NCBI GenBank assembly: GCA_030680575.1
Contig: JAUXVI010000049.1
Location: 1-64,000, forward strand
Direction: 5' to 3'
From: Hylemonella sp.
Lineage (GTDB): Bacteria > Pseudomonadota > Gammaproteobacteria > Burkholderiales > Burkholderiaceae_C
DNA: 64,000 nt
Part shown: one piece after another, positions 28,035 to 38,339 of the stretch
How positions within the stretch are numbered: the first letter of the stretch is position 1
How the letters are laid out: each line of letters starts with the position of its first letter
Notes under the pieces: model-generated
Databases searched by the model: none
What the model was told of the DNA's origin: nothing
What the model saw: the letters and a program-made list of their open reading frames with translations, nothing else
Position numbers and translations under genes: made by a program

Positions 28035-28889
28035 ATGCTCAAGCAGCGCATCATCACTGCCCTGGTTCTGCTGCTGATTTTGTTGCCGGCGCTGTTCTAT
28101 CCCTCGCCGGAACCGTTCAGTGCCTTGGCTTTGGTTCTGATCGCTGCCGGTGCCTGGGAGTGGGGTCGACTCAACAGCTGCAGCCAGACGGTGTCGCTGC
28201 TGGGCGCCCTGGTCTGTGTGCTGTTGTGCGGCTTGACCTGGAATCTGGGGCTGCTGCACCGCTCCGTGCCCATGGTCTGGTCCGTGGTGGGCGGTCTCTG
28301 GGTGCTGGCCGGTGGCTGGCTGTTGCGCCAAGGGGTGCCGGTCTGGCCGTCCATTCCCGCTGGCTTGCGTTGGGCTGCCGGGCTGGGGGCGCTGTGGGCC
28401 ACCTGGCTGGCGGTGGCACAGGCGCGCGTCATCGGCATCAATTTTCTGCTCTCCGTGCTGGTCCTGGTCTGGGTGGCCGACATTGCCGCCTATTTTGCCG
28501 GCAAGGCGTTTGGCGGTCGCTTCAGCCGCGGCAAACTGGCCCCATCCATCAGCCCGGGCAAGAGTTGGGAAGGCGTCTGGGGTGGCATGGCCGGTGTGGT
28601 GCTGTTGGCACTGGCCTGGCGTTGGGCGGATCAAGCCTGGCAGCTGGCCGTACCGAGCCTTTACAGCCGCCTGGGCTCGCATGGTGTCTGGTTTCTGCTG
28701 TTGGCGGTGCTGTTCCTGGCCACCATGAGCGTGGTGGGTGATCTGGTGGAGTCGTTAATCAAGCGCAGCGCAGGCGTCAAGGACAGCAGTGGCTTGCTGC
28801 CTGGCCATGGCGGTGTGCTGGATCGTGTCGATGCCTTGCTGCCGACGCTACCGCTGGCCATGATGCTGATCTCTTTTTCGACCCCATGA
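28035..28889 (+). CDS. cdsA: Phosphatidate cytidylyltransferase
   Basis: A 284-residue membrane enzyme making CDP-diacylglycerol from phosphatidate and CTP. It has six to eight hydrophobic segments. The C-terminal signature SLIKRSAGVKDSSGLLPGHGG followed by VLDRVD is the CdsA motif. It overlaps dxr by four bases (ATGA). It supplies the precursor for all phospholipids. Confidence 0.96.
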   Translation: MLKQRIITALVLLLILLPALFYPSPEPFSALALVLIAAGAWEWGRLNSCSQTVSLLGALVCVLLCGLTWNLGLLHRSVPMVWSVVGGLWVLAGGWLLRQGVPVWPSIPAGLRWAAGLGALWATWLAVAQARVIGINFLLSVLVLVWVADIAAYFAGKAFGGRFSRGKLAPSISPGKSWEGVWGGMAGVVLLALAWRWADQAWQLAVPSLYSRLGSHGVWFLLLAVLFLATMSVVGDLVESLIKRSAGVKDSSGLLPGHGGVLDRVDALLPTLPLAMMLISFSTP

Positions 28890-30076
28890 AACAACGCCTG
28901 GCGATTCTGGGTTCGACCGGTTCCATCGGGACCAACACGCTGGACGTGGTGGCGCGTCATCCGGAGCGTTTCGAAATTTTTGCACTGACCGCCGCCACGC
29001 AGGTGAATCTGATGCTGCAGCAATGCCTGCAGTTCAAGCCGCGTTTTGCTGTCATGGCCAGTGTGCCGCATGGCAAAGAGCTGGCGGCACAGCTGGTGGC
29101 GCATGGTTCGGCCACGTGCGTGTTGCACGGCGAAGCGGCGATTGCCGACGTGGCGGCTCATGAGGAGGTTGACGCCGTGATGGCGGCCATTGTGGGGGCC
29201 GCCGGCCTGGCGCCTTGCCTGGCGGCTGCGCGCGCCGGCAAGCGGCTGCTACTGGCCAACAAGGAAGCGCTGGTCGTGGGGGGAAAGGTCTTCATGGACG
29301 CAGTGCGCGAAGGCGGCGCCACGCTGCTGCCGATTGACAGCGAACATTCGGCCATCTTCCAGTCGTTGCCGGAGGACCCGCTCACCTGGGCCGGGCGTGT
29401 TGACAAGATCATCCTGACGGCGTCCGGTGGACCGTTTCGCACCCGCGACCCGATCACCCTGCGCGACGTCACGCCGGAGCAAGCCTGCGCCCATCCGAAT
29501 TGGGTGATGGGGCGCAAGATCTCGGTTGATTCGGCCACCATGATGAACAAGGCGCTGGAAGTGATCGAGGCGCGTTACCTGTTCGGCCTGGCGCCGGATC
29601 GGCTGGAGGTGGTGATTCATCCGCAAAGCGTGATTCACTCCATGGTGCAGTACAAGGACCATTCGGTGGTGGCGCAACTGGGTACGCCCGACATGCGGGT
29701 GCCGATCGCCTATGGTCTGTCCTGGCCCGAGCGCATGAGTTCCGGCGCCGAGGCGCTCGATTTCCGAGCCCTGGCCGAGATGAGTTTTGAGTCGCTGGAG
29801 ACGCGCGGGCACCCGGAACGGTTTCCCGGCATTCGGTTGGCCTGGGATGCGCTGAACGGGCCGGTCGGCACCACGGCTGTGCTCAATGCGGCCAATGAGG
29901 TGGCGGTAGCGGCTTTCCTGGAGAGGCGCATCCGTTTCGATCAGATCCATGCCGTCAATGTTGAGACGCTGGCGGCGGTGACAACGACGGTGCCGCAGTC
30001 GCTGGCCGACCTGCTGGCGCTGGATGCCGAGTCGCGTGTCGTGGCGGAGCAGACCGTTGCTCGGCTCGGTGTTTGA
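28886..30076 (+). CDS. dxr: 1-deoxy-D-xylulose-5-phosphate reductoisomerase
   Basis: A 396-residue NADPH enzyme of the MEP isoprenoid pathway, making MEP from DXP. The Rossmann loop is GSTGSIGTNTLDV (about 9-21); LLANKEALVVGG and the metal/substrate motif IDSEHSAIFQ follow. The flexible loop and C-terminal helices are intact. The start overlaps cdsA. Its product pathway feeds the uppS substrate. Confidence 0.97.
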   Translation: MKQRLAILGSTGSIGTNTLDVVARHPERFEIFALTAATQVNLMLQQCLQFKPRFAVMASVPHGKELAAQLVAHGSATCVLHGEAAIADVAAHEEVDAVMAAIVGAAGLAPCLAAARAGKRLLLANKEALVVGGKVFMDAVREGGATLLPIDSEHSAIFQSLPEDPLTWAGRVDKIILTASGGPFRTRDPITLRDVTPEQACAHPNWVMGRKISVDSATMMNKALEVIEARYLFGLAPDRLEVVIHPQSVIHSMVQYKDHSVVAQLGTPDMRVPIAYGLSWPERMSSGAEALDFRALAEMSFESLETRGHPERFPGIRLAWDALNGPVGTTAVLNAANEVAVAAFLERRIRFDQIHAVNVETLAAVTTTVPQSLADLLALDAESRVVAEQTVARLGV

Positions 30077-30091
30077 AAGCGGAGGGACCGC

Positions 30092-31450
30092 ATGCTGACC
30101 CTGCTTGCCTTTGTTCTTGCGTTGGGGTTACTGATTGCCGTGCACGAGTACGGCCACTACCGCATGGCTGTGGCCTGCGGCGTCAAGGTACTGCGTTTTT
30201 CCATCGGGTTTGGCCGTACGCTGCTGCGCTGGCAGCCGCGCGGCTCAGCCACCGAATTTGTCATTTGCGCTTTTCCGCTGGGCGGTTATGTCCGCATGCT
30301 CGATGAGCGCGAAGCCCCGGTGGCAGCCGAGGAGCGGCATCTGGCCTTCAACACCCAACCCTTGCGTTCGCGCGCGCTGATCGTGGCGGCCGGGCCGGTG
30401 GCCAATCTGTTGCTGGCGGTCCTGCTGTACGCGGTGGTCAACTGGAGCGGTGTGCAACTGCCGGCGGCCGTGCTGGGCAGCCCGGTGGCCGGCTCGGTGG
30501 CGGAGCGTGCCGGCTTGCAGGCCGGCGAGCGGGCGTTGCGTGCCGGCTTTGAGGGTGACGATTTGCAGGCCGTGGATTCCTTTGAGGATGTGCGTTGGTG
30601 GCTGACACGAGGCGCGCTCGAAAGCCATGATGTTCGCTTGGTCTTGGCAAGCGCGACCGGGGCTGAGCGGGAACTGGTGTTGCCGCTGGCCGGGATGGGG
30701 GCGCAGGAGGCGGATGCCGATCTGTTCCGGCGCATGGGACTGGTGGCGCCGTATGGTCGTGCCGTGATCGGCGAGGTCATGGCGGGCGGTGCGGCCGAGC
30801 GCGATGGCCTGCGCCAGGGCGACGTGGTGTTGCGCATGGGCGAGCAGGTGATCCAGGATGGTGCGCAGTTGCGCGACCTGATCCGGGCTTCGGTTATGAA
30901 CGGCGAGGCGGTGGCCGCGACCTGGCGCCTTCAGCGGGATGGGCAGGAACTGGCGTTGCTGGTTCGTCCGGAGGTGCGACAGGAGGGCGATCTGCGCGTG
31001 GGGCGGATTGGTGCTTTCATCGGGGCAGCCCCTGAATTCGTCACGGTGCGGCACGGTCCGCTGGACGGGTTGTGGCGGGGTGCGGTCCGGACCTGGGAGG
31101 TGTCGGCGCTGACCCTGCGCATGATGGGGCGGATGCTGATCGGCGAGGCCTCGCTGAAAAATCTGAGCGGCCCCCTGACCATCGCCGATTACGCCGGCCG
31201 TTCGGCCAGCCTGGGATTGACCCAGTATCTGACCTTTCTGGCGCTGATCAGCGTCAGTCTGGGCGTGTTGAATCTTCTGCCGTTGCCGGTCCTCGATGGG
31301 GGGCACCTGATGTATTATCTTTGGGAGGGGTTGACAGGCAGGAATATCCCTGACGTGTGGCTGGAAAGGCTGCAGCGTGGTGGTATCGCGATACTGGCCG
31401 TCATGATGGCGATCGCCCTGTTCAACGACTTGGCCCGTTTATGGGGCTGA
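30092..31450 (+). CDS. rseP: RIP metalloprotease RseP (site-2 protease)
   Basis: A 452-residue inner-membrane zinc protease that completes cleavage of the anti-sigma-E factor RseA. HEYGH (about residues 18-22) is the HExxH zinc site inside the first membrane segment; the third ligand lies in LPVLDGGHL (LDG motif) near the end. Two PDZ domains lie between, around 120-200 and 220-300. It has the usual place before bamA. Start ATG 30092 has GGAGGG upstream. Confidence 0.95.
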   Translation: MLTLLAFVLALGLLIAVHEYGHYRMAVACGVKVLRFSIGFGRTLLRWQPRGSATEFVICAFPLGGYVRMLDEREAPVAAEERHLAFNTQPLRSRALIVAAGPVANLLLAVLLYAVVNWSGVQLPAAVLGSPVAGSVAERAGLQAGERALRAGFEGDDLQAVDSFEDVRWWLTRGALESHDVRLVLASATGAERELVLPLAGMGAQEADADLFRRMGLVAPYGRAVIGEVMAGGAAERDGLRQGDVVLRMGEQVIQDGAQLRDLIRASVMNGEAVAATWRLQRDGQELALLVRPEVRQEGDLRVGRIGAFIGAAPEFVTVRHGPLDGLWRGAVRTWEVSALTLRMMGRMLIGEASLKNLSGPLTIADYAGRSASLGLTQYLTFLALISVSLGVLNLLPLPVLDGGHLMYYLWEGLTGRNIPDVWLERLQRGGIAILAVMMAIALFNDLARLWG

Positions 31451-31497
31451 CAGCCCTGCGGCAGACAGCTGAGACCGGACTACTTCAAGACAAAAAA

Positions 31498-33789
31498 ATG
31501 CAAATCAAGCGCTTTTTCCTGCGTACGAGCACTGCTCTGGCCGCCCTGTTTTACGTGATGCATGCTGCCTGGGCGGTAGAGCCGTTCAAGGTGCGCGATA
31601 TCCGTGTTGAAGGCCTGCAGCGGATCGAGCCCGGAACGGTCTTTGCGTCCATGCCGATTCGCGTCGGTGACACCTACAGCGATGAACAAGGTGCAGCTGC
31701 GATTCGCGCCTTGTTTGGTTTGGGGTTGTTCAAGGACATCCGGCTGGAGGTCAGTGGCGACGTGCTGGTGGTGATCGTCGAAGAGCGCCCGACCGTGGCG
31801 GACGTCGAGTTCATCGGCACCAAGGAATTTGACAAGGAAACGCTCAAGAAGGCGATGCGCGATGTCGGTCTGACCGACGGGCGGCCCTTCGACAAGGCCT
31901 TGCTTGACCGGGCCGAGCAGGAGCTCAAGCGCCAGTACATCAACCGCAGTCTGTATGCCGCCGAAGTGGTCACCACGGTCACGCCGATCGAGCGCAACCG
32001 GGTGAACCTGACCTTCACGGTGAACGAGGGCGATCCAGTCAAAATCAGCGAAATCCGGATCGTCGGCAACAAGGCTTTTTCCGAATCAACCTTGCGCGAT
32101 CAGTTCGATCTCGACACCGGTAACTGGATGAGCTGGTACACCAAGTCCGATCGTTACTCGCGCACCAAGCTCAATGCCGACATCGAGACTTTGCGTTCTT
32201 ATTACCTGACGCGTGGTTACCTGGAATTCCGCGTTGATTCAACACAGGTCGCCATTTCTCCCAACAAGCAGGAAATTTCCATCACGATCAATGTGAGCGA
32301 AGGTGAGCGCTTCGTGGTGTCGGGCGTCAAGCTGGAGGGTAACTACCTGGGGCGCGAGGATGAGTTCAAGGCGCTGGTGTCAATCCGACCGGGCCAAGCT
32401 TATAACGCCGATCAGGTGGCGGAAACGACCAAGGCATTTACCGATTATTTTGGCAAGTTCGGCTTTGCCTTTGCACGTGTGCAATCACGTCCGGACATTG
32501 ATCGCAGCAACAACCAGGTGCTGCTGGTGCTGCAGGCTGATCCGTCCCGCCGCGTCTATGTGCGACGTATCAATGTGGCGGGCAACAACCGCACGCGTGA
32601 TGAGGTGGTGCGGCGTGAATTGCGCCAGTTCGAGGCATCCTGGTATGACGGTGAGAAGATCAAGTTGTCGCGCAACCGCGTGGATCGGCTGGGTTATTTC
32701 ACCGAGGTCAACATTGAGTCCAGTGAAGTGGCGGGTTCTGCTGATCAGGTGGATCTCACACTCAAGGTGGCTGAAAAACCAACGGGCAGTTTGACTCTGG
32801 GTGCTGGTTTTTCCAGCAACGATGGTCTGGGGTTGTCGTTCGGCATCAATCAGCAGAATGTCTTTGGTTCGGGTAATTCGTTGGGTTTGCAACTCAATAC
32901 AAGTCGAATCAACCGTCTTCTGGTGTTGAATTCAACCAATCCTTACTTCACGAAGGATGGTGTGTCGCGCACGATCGACGTGTACCATCGCGTGCTCAGG
33001 CCCTATTACGACGAAACGTCGTATTCGCTTGAAACCACAGGTACGAGTTTGCGTTTTGGCGTACCGGTCACTGAGCGAGATACGGTTTATCTCGGGGCGG
33101 GTGTCGAGCGCACGACAATTGTGCCTGGATCCTACCTGCCGGTGGCGTATTCGAACTATGCCAACGAGTTCGGTTATGCCAGCAACGGTGTGCCATTGAC
33201 GGCGGGTTGGGCGCGCGACAATCGCGACAGCGCTCTCGTGCCGACCAGCGGCAATTTCCAGCGCGCCACGGCCGAGTGGAGTGTGGGTGGGGAGGTGCGC
33301 TACATCCGCGGTACTTATCAGTACCAGCATTACGTTCCGTTGAGCAAGAAATACACTTTTGCTTTCAATGGGGACCTCGGTTGGGGGCAGGCGACCGAAG
33401 GCAAGACCTATCCCATTTTCAAGAATTACTATGGGGGTGGTTTGGGCTCGGTGCGTGGTTTTGAGGCCGGCAGTCTGGGGCCGCGCGATGCAACCTCAGG
33501 TTTGGTTTTGGGCGGGCCCAAGAAAGTCAACCTGAACTTTGAGTTCCAAGCACCATTTCCAGGGGTCGGCAACGACCGCACCTTGCGTATGTACGGTTTT
33601 GTCGATACGGGCAATGTCTTTGGCGCCGATGAGAGCATTACCTTCGACCAGTTCCGGTCGTCAGTCGGTGTTGGTATCAGCTGGATTTCGCCCATGGGGC
33701 CGTTGCGGCTGGCATTTGCGACGCCACTGCGGAAGTTCGATAACGATAGAATCCAGAATATTCAATTTCAGATCGGAACCTCTTTCTAA
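31498..33789 (+). CDS. bamA: Outer-membrane assembly factor BamA
   Basis: A 763-residue essential beta-barrel assembly protein. A signal peptide covers about residues 1-25 (cleavage near AWAVEP). Five POTRA domains follow to about residue 420, beginning FKVRDIRVEGLQ. The C-terminal 16-strand barrel contains the loop-6 motif VRGF in GSVRGFEAGSLGPRD. The protein ends with aromatic Phe, the BAM recognition signature. ATG 31498 was chosen because it starts the signal peptide; the frame upstream is non-coding. The last base of its stop is the first of the skp start. Confidence 0.97.
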   Translation: MQIKRFFLRTSTALAALFYVMHAAWAVEPFKVRDIRVEGLQRIEPGTVFASMPIRVGDTYSDEQGAAAIRALFGLGLFKDIRLEVSGDVLVVIVEERPTVADVEFIGTKEFDKETLKKAMRDVGLTDGRPFDKALLDRAEQELKRQYINRSLYAAEVVTTVTPIERNRVNLTFTVNEGDPVKISEIRIVGNKAFSESTLRDQFDLDTGNWMSWYTKSDRYSRTKLNADIETLRSYYLTRGYLEFRVDSTQVAISPNKQEISITINVSEGERFVVSGVKLEGNYLGREDEFKALVSIRPGQAYNADQVAETTKAFTDYFGKFGFAFARVQSRPDIDRSNNQVLLVLQADPSRRVYVRRINVAGNNRTRDEVVRRELRQFEASWYDGEKIKLSRNRVDRLGYFTEVNIESSEVAGSADQVDLTLKVAEKPTGSLTLGAGFSSNDGLGLSFGINQQNVFGSGNSLGLQLNTSRINRLLVLNSTNPYFTKDGVSRTIDVYHRVLRPYYDETSYSLETTGTSLRFGVPVTERDTVYLGAGVERTTIVPGSYLPVAYSNYANEFGYASNGVPLTAGWARDNRDSALVPTSGNFQRATAEWSVGGEVRYIRGTYQYQHYVPLSKKYTFAFNGDLGWGQATEGKTYPIFKNYYGGGLGSVRGFEAGSLGPRDATSGLVLGGPKKVNLNFEFQAPFPGVGNDRTLRMYGFVDTGNVFGADESITFDQFRSSVGVGISWISPMGPLRLAFATPLRKFDNDRIQNIQFQIGTSF

Positions 33790-34298
33790 TGAAACATTTT
33801 TCCCGTCAAATCGGCTTGGGTTTGCTGCTGGGCTTGCTGGCCTTGGCTTCCGCGCAGGCGCAGGACTTTCGGCTGGGCTATGTGAACCTGGATCGCATCA
33901 TTCGTGAAGCGGGTCCGGCCAAGACTGCACAGGCCAAGCTGGAGCAGGAGTTCTCCCGGCGTGAAAAAGAGTTGCAGGAGCTGGGCGCTACCATCAAGAG
34001 TGCGGCCGACAAGCTGGAGCGTGAAGCGCCGACTTTGTCGGAAACCCAGCGCACCTCTCGCCAGAAGCAACTGGTCGAGCAGGACCGGGAATTCCAGCGC
34101 AAGCGCCGCGAATTCCAGGAAGACTTGAATGCCCGTCGCAATGAAGAGTTGCAGCAGGTCTTTGAGCGTGCCAATCGCGTGGTCAAGCAGTTGGCTGATG
34201 CTGAAAAATACGACCTGATCCTGCAAGAGGCCGTCTACGTCAATCCCAAGCACGACATCACCGACAAGGTGATCAAGGCCCTGAACGCGGTCAAGTAG
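33789..34298 (+). CDS. skp: Periplasmic chaperone Skp/OmpH
   Basis: A 169-residue secreted chaperone for unfolded outer-membrane proteins. The signal peptide ends near ASAQA-QD (about residue 24), followed by FRLGYVNLDRIIREA. A long charged coiled coil about 40-130 forms the tentacles of the Skp trimer. It overlaps bamA by one base (TAATG), so translation is coupled. Confidence 0.92.
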   Translation: MKHFSRQIGLGLLLGLLALASAQAQDFRLGYVNLDRIIREAGPAKTAQAKLEQEFSRREKELQELGATIKSAADKLEREAPTLSETQRTSRQKQLVEQDREFQRKRREFQEDLNARRNEELQQVFERANRVVKQLADAEKYDLILQEAVYVNPKHDITDKVIKALNAVK

Positions 34299-34319
34299 GC
34301 TTTAGCAGGTACAGCGCGT

Positions 34320-35306
34320 GTGGCATTGCGACTAGGCACCATTGTTGAGGCGCTCGGAGGTGACCTGCATGGCGACCCCGAGTTGCAGATTGCAGGCCTG
34401 GCGCCGCTTGAATCGGCAACGTCACAGCATTTGAGTTTTCTCAGTCATCCCAAGTACCAGCAGCAATTGGCGGCATCAAAAGCCGCCTGCGTGATTGTCA
34501 GTCCGCCGATGCAGGCTCAGGCCCTGGCGCGTGGCAGCTGCATCGTGGTCGAGCAGCCTTATCTGTATTTCGCCCGTGTGACGCAACTGTGGCGCCGTAC
34601 GCATCGGCAGGATGCCGGACCGCGCATCCATCCCAGCGCTGTCATCGATCCGGCCGCCCATGTTGATCCGCTGGCGCGCATTGGTCCCTTGTGTGTGATT
34701 GAGCGCGGTGCGCGTATCGGCGCACATACCATGCTGGCTTCGCGTGTGACGGTGGGTGAAGATTGTGTGGTGGGCGAGCGCTGCATTCTGCATCCCGGGG
34801 TGGTGATCGGTGCCGATGGTTTTGGCTTCGCACCGAACGGGCCGGCCTGGGAAAAGATCGAGCAGCTCGGTGCTGTGCGCATCGGTGATGACGTTGAAAT
34901 CGGCGCCAACACCTGCATCGACCGCGGCGCTCTGCAAGACACCGTGATCGAGGATGGTGTCAAGCTCGACAACCTGATCCAGATCGGTCACAACGTGCGC
35001 GTCGGGCGCAACACGGCCATGGCTGGCTGCGCCGGTGTGGCCGGTAGCGCGAATATTGGCGCCGGTTGTACCATCGGCGGCGGTGCCGTTGTGCTGGGGC
35101 ATCTGACCTTGGTCGATGGCGTGCATGTTTCGGCCGCTTCGGTGGTGACCCGCTCCATTCTCAAGCCGGGCCACTACACTGGCATGTTCCCCATCGACGA
35201 CAATGCGTCCTGGGAAAAAAATGCCGCCACCCTCAAACAGCTGCACGCCATGCGCGAGCGCGTCAGGGTGCTGGAAAACAAGATCAAAGAAACGAACCAA
35301 TCATGA
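34320..35306 (+). CDS. lpxD: UDP-3-O-acylglucosamine N-acyltransferase LpxD
   Basis: A 328-residue lipid A enzyme that adds the second 3-hydroxyacyl chain from acyl-ACP. An N-terminal uridine-binding domain is followed by a left-handed beta-helix with hexapeptide repeats ([20 protein letters not shown]) and the catalytic His in LIQIGHNV. The start is GTG at 34320, preceded by AGCAGG. It overlaps fabZ by four bases (ATGA). Confidence 0.96.
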   Translation: MALRLGTIVEALGGDLHGDPELQIAGLAPLESATSQHLSFLSHPKYQQQLAASKAACVIVSPPMQAQALARGSCIVVEQPYLYFARVTQLWRRTHRQDAGPRIHPSAVIDPAAHVDPLARIGPLCVIERGARIGAHTMLASRVTVGEDCVVGERCILHPGVVIGADGFGFAPNGPAWEKIEQLGAVRIGDDVEIGANTCIDRGALQDTVIEDGVKLDNLIQIGHNVRVGRNTAMAGCAGVAGSANIGAGCTIGGGAVVLGHLTLVDGVHVSAASVVTRSILKPGHYTGMFPIDDNASWEKNAATLKQLHAMRERVRVLENKIKETNQS

Positions 35307-35743
35307 TGGACATCCACCAAATTCTCAAGCAACTGCCGCATCGTTATCCGTTTCTGCTGGTCGATCGCGTGCTGGAGATTGAAAAAGGCAAGCGCATCAA
35401 GGCCCTGAAAAATGTCACGATGAACGAGCCTTTTTTCACGGGGCATTTTCCGCACCGGCCGGTGATGCCGGGTGTGCTGATGCTCGAAGCGCTGGCGCAG
35501 GCAGCGGCGTTGCTGGCCTTCGACACCTTGGGCACGACCCCCGACGACAAGACCGTCTATTACTTTGCCGGCATCGATGGTGCGCGTTTCAAACGCCCGG
35601 TCGAGCCGGGCGATCAATTGACGCTGGACGTCGAGCTCGATCGCATGAAGGCAGGGATGTTCAAGTTCACGGCGCGCGCCAGTGTCGGCGAAGAGCTGGC
35701 GGTGGAGGCCGCGCTCATGTGCACCATGCGCACCATTGCGTAA
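35303..35743 (+). CDS. fabZ: 3-hydroxyacyl-ACP dehydratase FabZ
   Basis: A 146-residue hotdog-fold enzyme of fatty-acid elongation. The catalytic His is in [20 protein letters not shown], with Glu in LMLEALAQ. It sits between lpxD and lpxA, as in most proteobacteria, and shares 3-hydroxyacyl-ACP with the lipid A pathway. Confidence 0.97.
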   Translation: MMDIHQILKQLPHRYPFLLVDRVLEIEKGKRIKALKNVTMNEPFFTGHFPHRPVMPGVLMLEALAQAAALLAFDTLGTTPDDKTVYYFAGIDGARFKRPVEPGDQLTLDVELDRMKAGMFKFTARASVGEELAVEAALMCTMRTIA

Positions 35744-35761
35744 GCACGCGGGGGTCGTAGC

Positions 35762-36556
35762 GTGACGCTCATCCATCCCACGGCCGTTGTAGCACCCGAG
35801 GCCGAACTTGACAGCACGGTGACGGTCGGCCCGTACACGGTGATTGGTCCCCATGTGAAGGTGGGCGCCGGCACGACCATCGGCGCGCATTGCGTGATCG
35901 AAGGCCACACCACCATCGGGCGCGACAACCAGATCTTCCAGTTCAACTCACTCGGCGCCATTCCGCAGGACAAGAAATACGCGGGCGAGCCGTGCGAGCT
36001 GGTCATTGGGGACCGCAACACTGTCCGCGAGTTTTGCACGTTCAACATCGGCTCACCCGGTGATGCCGGCGTCACGCGTGTTGGCAATGACAACTGGATC
36101 ATGGCCTATGTCCATCTGGCCCACGACTGCGTGGTCGGGAACCACACGATCTTTGCCAATAACTCGCAGTTGGCTGGCCATGTGCATGTGGGCGACTGGG
36201 TCATCCTGGGTGGCTTCACGGTGGTGCACCAGTTCGTCAAGCTTGGTGCCCACAGCATGACGGCCATGTGCTCCTTGCTGTTTGCCGATCTGCCGCCCTT
36301 TGTGATGTGCCAGGGGCAACCCGCGCAGGCGCGTTCCATGAACTTCGAAGGGCTGCGCCGACGCGGTTTTTCGCCCGACCGCATCGCCGCGGTGAAAGCC
36401 ATGCACAAGGCGCTGTACCGTGACGGCTTGACGCTGGAGCAGGCCCAAATGCAGATTGCAGCGCTGATCCAGCGCCACCCTGAGGCGGCCTCCGATGTCG
36501 CCATGATGCAGGCCTTCCTGGCGCAAACCACGCCGCAGCGCGGCATCGTCCGTTAA
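35762..36556 (+). CDS. lpxA: UDP-N-acetylglucosamine acyltransferase LpxA
   Basis: A 264-residue first enzyme of lipid A synthesis. It is a beta-helix of hexapeptide repeats from residue 1; the catalytic His is in [15 protein letters not shown]-terminal helical part ([21 protein letters not shown]) is typical. The start is GTG at 35762 with a GGGGG-rich SD upstream. Confidence 0.97.
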   Translation: MTLIHPTAVVAPEAELDSTVTVGPYTVIGPHVKVGAGTTIGAHCVIEGHTTIGRDNQIFQFNSLGAIPQDKKYAGEPCELVIGDRNTVREFCTFNIGSPGDAGVTRVGNDNWIMAYVHLAHDCVVGNHTIFANNSQLAGHVHVGDWVILGGFTVVHQFVKLGAHSMTAMCSLLFADLPPFVMCQGQPAQARSMNFEGLRRRGFSPDRIAAVKAMHKALYRDGLTLEQAQMQIAALIQRHPEAASDVAMMQAFLAQTTPQRGIVR

Positions 36557-36559
36557 CCC

Positions 36560-37750
36560 ATGGCTGCCGTGCCTTCTCCAGCCGCCGCCTCGGTGGCTGC
36601 TGCGTCTGCTATCGCTTCGCCCCACGTTGCGATGGTGGCCGGTGAGGCTTCCGGCGACCTGCTGGCAGGCCTCTTGCTGGATGGGCTGAAAGCGCGCTGG
36701 CCGGGCGTGACGGCAGCCGGCATCGGCGGCCCCCAGATGAGCCGTCGTGGTTTTGAGGCCTGGTGGCCGAGCGACAAGCTCGCTGTGCGCGGTTATGTCG
36801 AGGTGCTGCGTCACTACCGCGAGATCGTGGGTATTCGCGAGCAACTCAAGCAACGATTGCTGCGGCAACGACCCGATATCTTCATCGGTGTCGATGCGCC
36901 CGATTTCAACCTCGACCTCGAGCGTGACCTCAAGGCGGCCAGCATCAAGACTGCGCATTTCGTCTGCCCCTCGGTCTGGGCCTGGCGGCCTGAGCGCATT
37001 GAGAAGATCCGTCGCAGCGTCGACCATGTGCTGTGCATCTTTCCTTTTGAGGTCGAGTTGCTGGCACAGCATGGCATCGCCGCCACCTATGTCGGGCATC
37101 CTTTGGCCAATGTGATTCCATTGGTGCCAGATCGTGCCGCGGCGCGTGTGGCGCTCGGGTTGCAGGCAGATGACACGGTAGTGGCCATCTTGCCGGGCAG
37201 CCGGAAATCCGAAATCGAATACTTGGCTTCCAGGTTTTTCAAGGCCGCAGCCCTTTTGAAACGGGCGCAACCCGCTATCAAATTCATCGTGCCTGCCATG
37301 CCTGGCCTGCAAGCACAAATTGTGCAGGCCGCGCAGGCGGCCGGCATGGCCGGGCAGTTGCAGATCGTGGTGGGTCAATCCCATACGGTGCTGGCAGCCT
37401 GCGATGTGACGCTGATTGCCAGCGGCACGGCAACGCTGGAGGCAGCGCTGTTCAAGCGCCCGATGGTGATTGCCTACAACATGAACTGGCTGTCCTGGCA
37501 GATCATGCGTCGCAAGCAGCTGCAGCCCTGGGTCGGCCTGCCCAACATTCTGTGCCGCGACTTCGTCGTGCCCGAGTTGTTGCAGGACGCCGCTACGCCG
37601 CAGAATCTTGCCGCGTCCGTGCTGCAATGGCTGGCCGCACCTGAGAAAATGGCGGCCTTGCAACAAAAATTCACCGCGCTGCATCAGGAACTGCAGCGCG
37701 ATACGCCCCAACTGGCTGCCGATGCGATCGAGCAAATTCTTCAAGGCTGA
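36560..37750 (+). CDS. lpxB: Lipid-A-disaccharide synthase
   Basis: A 396-residue GT19 glycosyltransferase that joins UDP-diacylglucosamine to lipid X. It has [12 protein letters not shown] at about 26-37, [10 protein letters not shown], and the nucleotide-binding [11 protein letters not shown] and [19 protein letters not shown]. The Ala/Ser-rich first 20 residues are unusual but harmless. It holds a copy of the AT-rich GCTATC motif at 37274-37289 and overlaps the rnhB start by 29 bases. Confidence 0.96.
   Translation: MAAVPSPAAASVAAASAIASPHVAMVAGEASGDLLAGLLLDGLKARWPGVTAAGIGGPQMSRRGFEAWWPSDKLAVRGYVEVLRHYREIVGIREQLKQRLLRQRPDIFIGVDAPDFNLDLERDLKAASIKTAHFVCPSVWAWRPERIEKIRRSVDHVLCIFPFEVELLAQHGIAATYVGHPLANVIPLVPDRAAARVALGLQADDTVVAILPGSRKSEIEYLASRFFKAAALLKRAQPAIKFIVPAMPGLQAQIVQAAQAAGMAGQLQIVVGQSHTVLAACDVTLIASGTATLEAALFKRPMVIAYNMNWLSWQIMRRKQLQPWVGLPNILCRDFVVPELLQDAATPQNLAASVLQWLAAPEKMAALQQKFTALHQELQRDTPQLAADAIEQILQG
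37274..37289. repeat. GCTAT-type AT-rich motif (half degraded), inside lpxB
   Basis: GCTATCAAATTCATCG matches the 5' half and core of the motif at 38561-38578; the 3' arm (ATCG for ATAG) is degraded. Confidence 0.35.
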
Positions 37751-38339
37751 GCAAGCTACGCTGATATGGGATACCCCGGGTCTGGTGGCCGGGGTGGACG
37801 AGGCCGGGCGCGGTCCGCTGGCGGGTCCGGTGGTGGCTGCGGCCGTCATCCTGGACGACCTGAATCCCATCCAGGGCCTGGCGGATTCGAAAAAACTCAC
37901 GGCGGCCCGCCGCGAGAAGCTCTATGACGAGATCCGCGCCAAGGCGCTGTGCTGTTCGATTGCCGAGGCCAGCGTTGAGGAGATCGACCAGCTCAACATC
38001 CTGCAGGCCACGATGCTGGCCATGCGGCGTGCGGTCGAAGGCCTGCGCCTCAAACCGACCAAGGTGCTGGTGGACGGCAACCGTTTGCCGGTGCTCGATG
38101 TGCTGGCCGAGGCCATCATCAAGGGTGATGCCAAGGTGCCGGCCATCTCGGCGGCCTCCATCCTGGCCAAGGTCCACCGCGACCGCTGGTGTGCGCAGTA
38201 CCACGAGCAGTTTCCGCAGTACGGCTTTGCCGCGCACAAGGGTTATGGCACGGCCGAGCACATGGCCGCGTTGCGCGCGCATGGCGCTTGTCCGCAGCAC
38301 CGCAAGTCCTTCAGCCCGGTGGCGGAGGTGTTGCGGTGA
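37722..38339 (+). CDS. rnhB: Ribonuclease HII
   Basis: A 205-residue enzyme that removes ribonucleotides from DNA and RNA of hybrids. Signatures are [21 protein letters not shown], which carries the D-E pair of the DEDD site; LVDGN; and [11 protein letters not shown]. The C-terminal HxxSF part is [11 protein letters not shown] at 37722 lies inside the end of lpxB and has no clear SD, so translation is probably coupled. It ends GTGA, overlapping trmH. Confidence 0.94.
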   Translation: MRSSKFFKAEQATLIWDTPGLVAGVDEAGRGPLAGPVVAAAVILDDLNPIQGLADSKKLTAARREKLYDEIRAKALCCSIAEASVEEIDQLNILQATMLAMRRAVEGLRLKPTKVLVDGNRLPVLDVLAEAIIKGDAKVPAISAASILAKVHRDRWCAQYHEQFPQYGFAAHKGYGTAEHMAALRAHGACPQHRKSFSPVAEVLR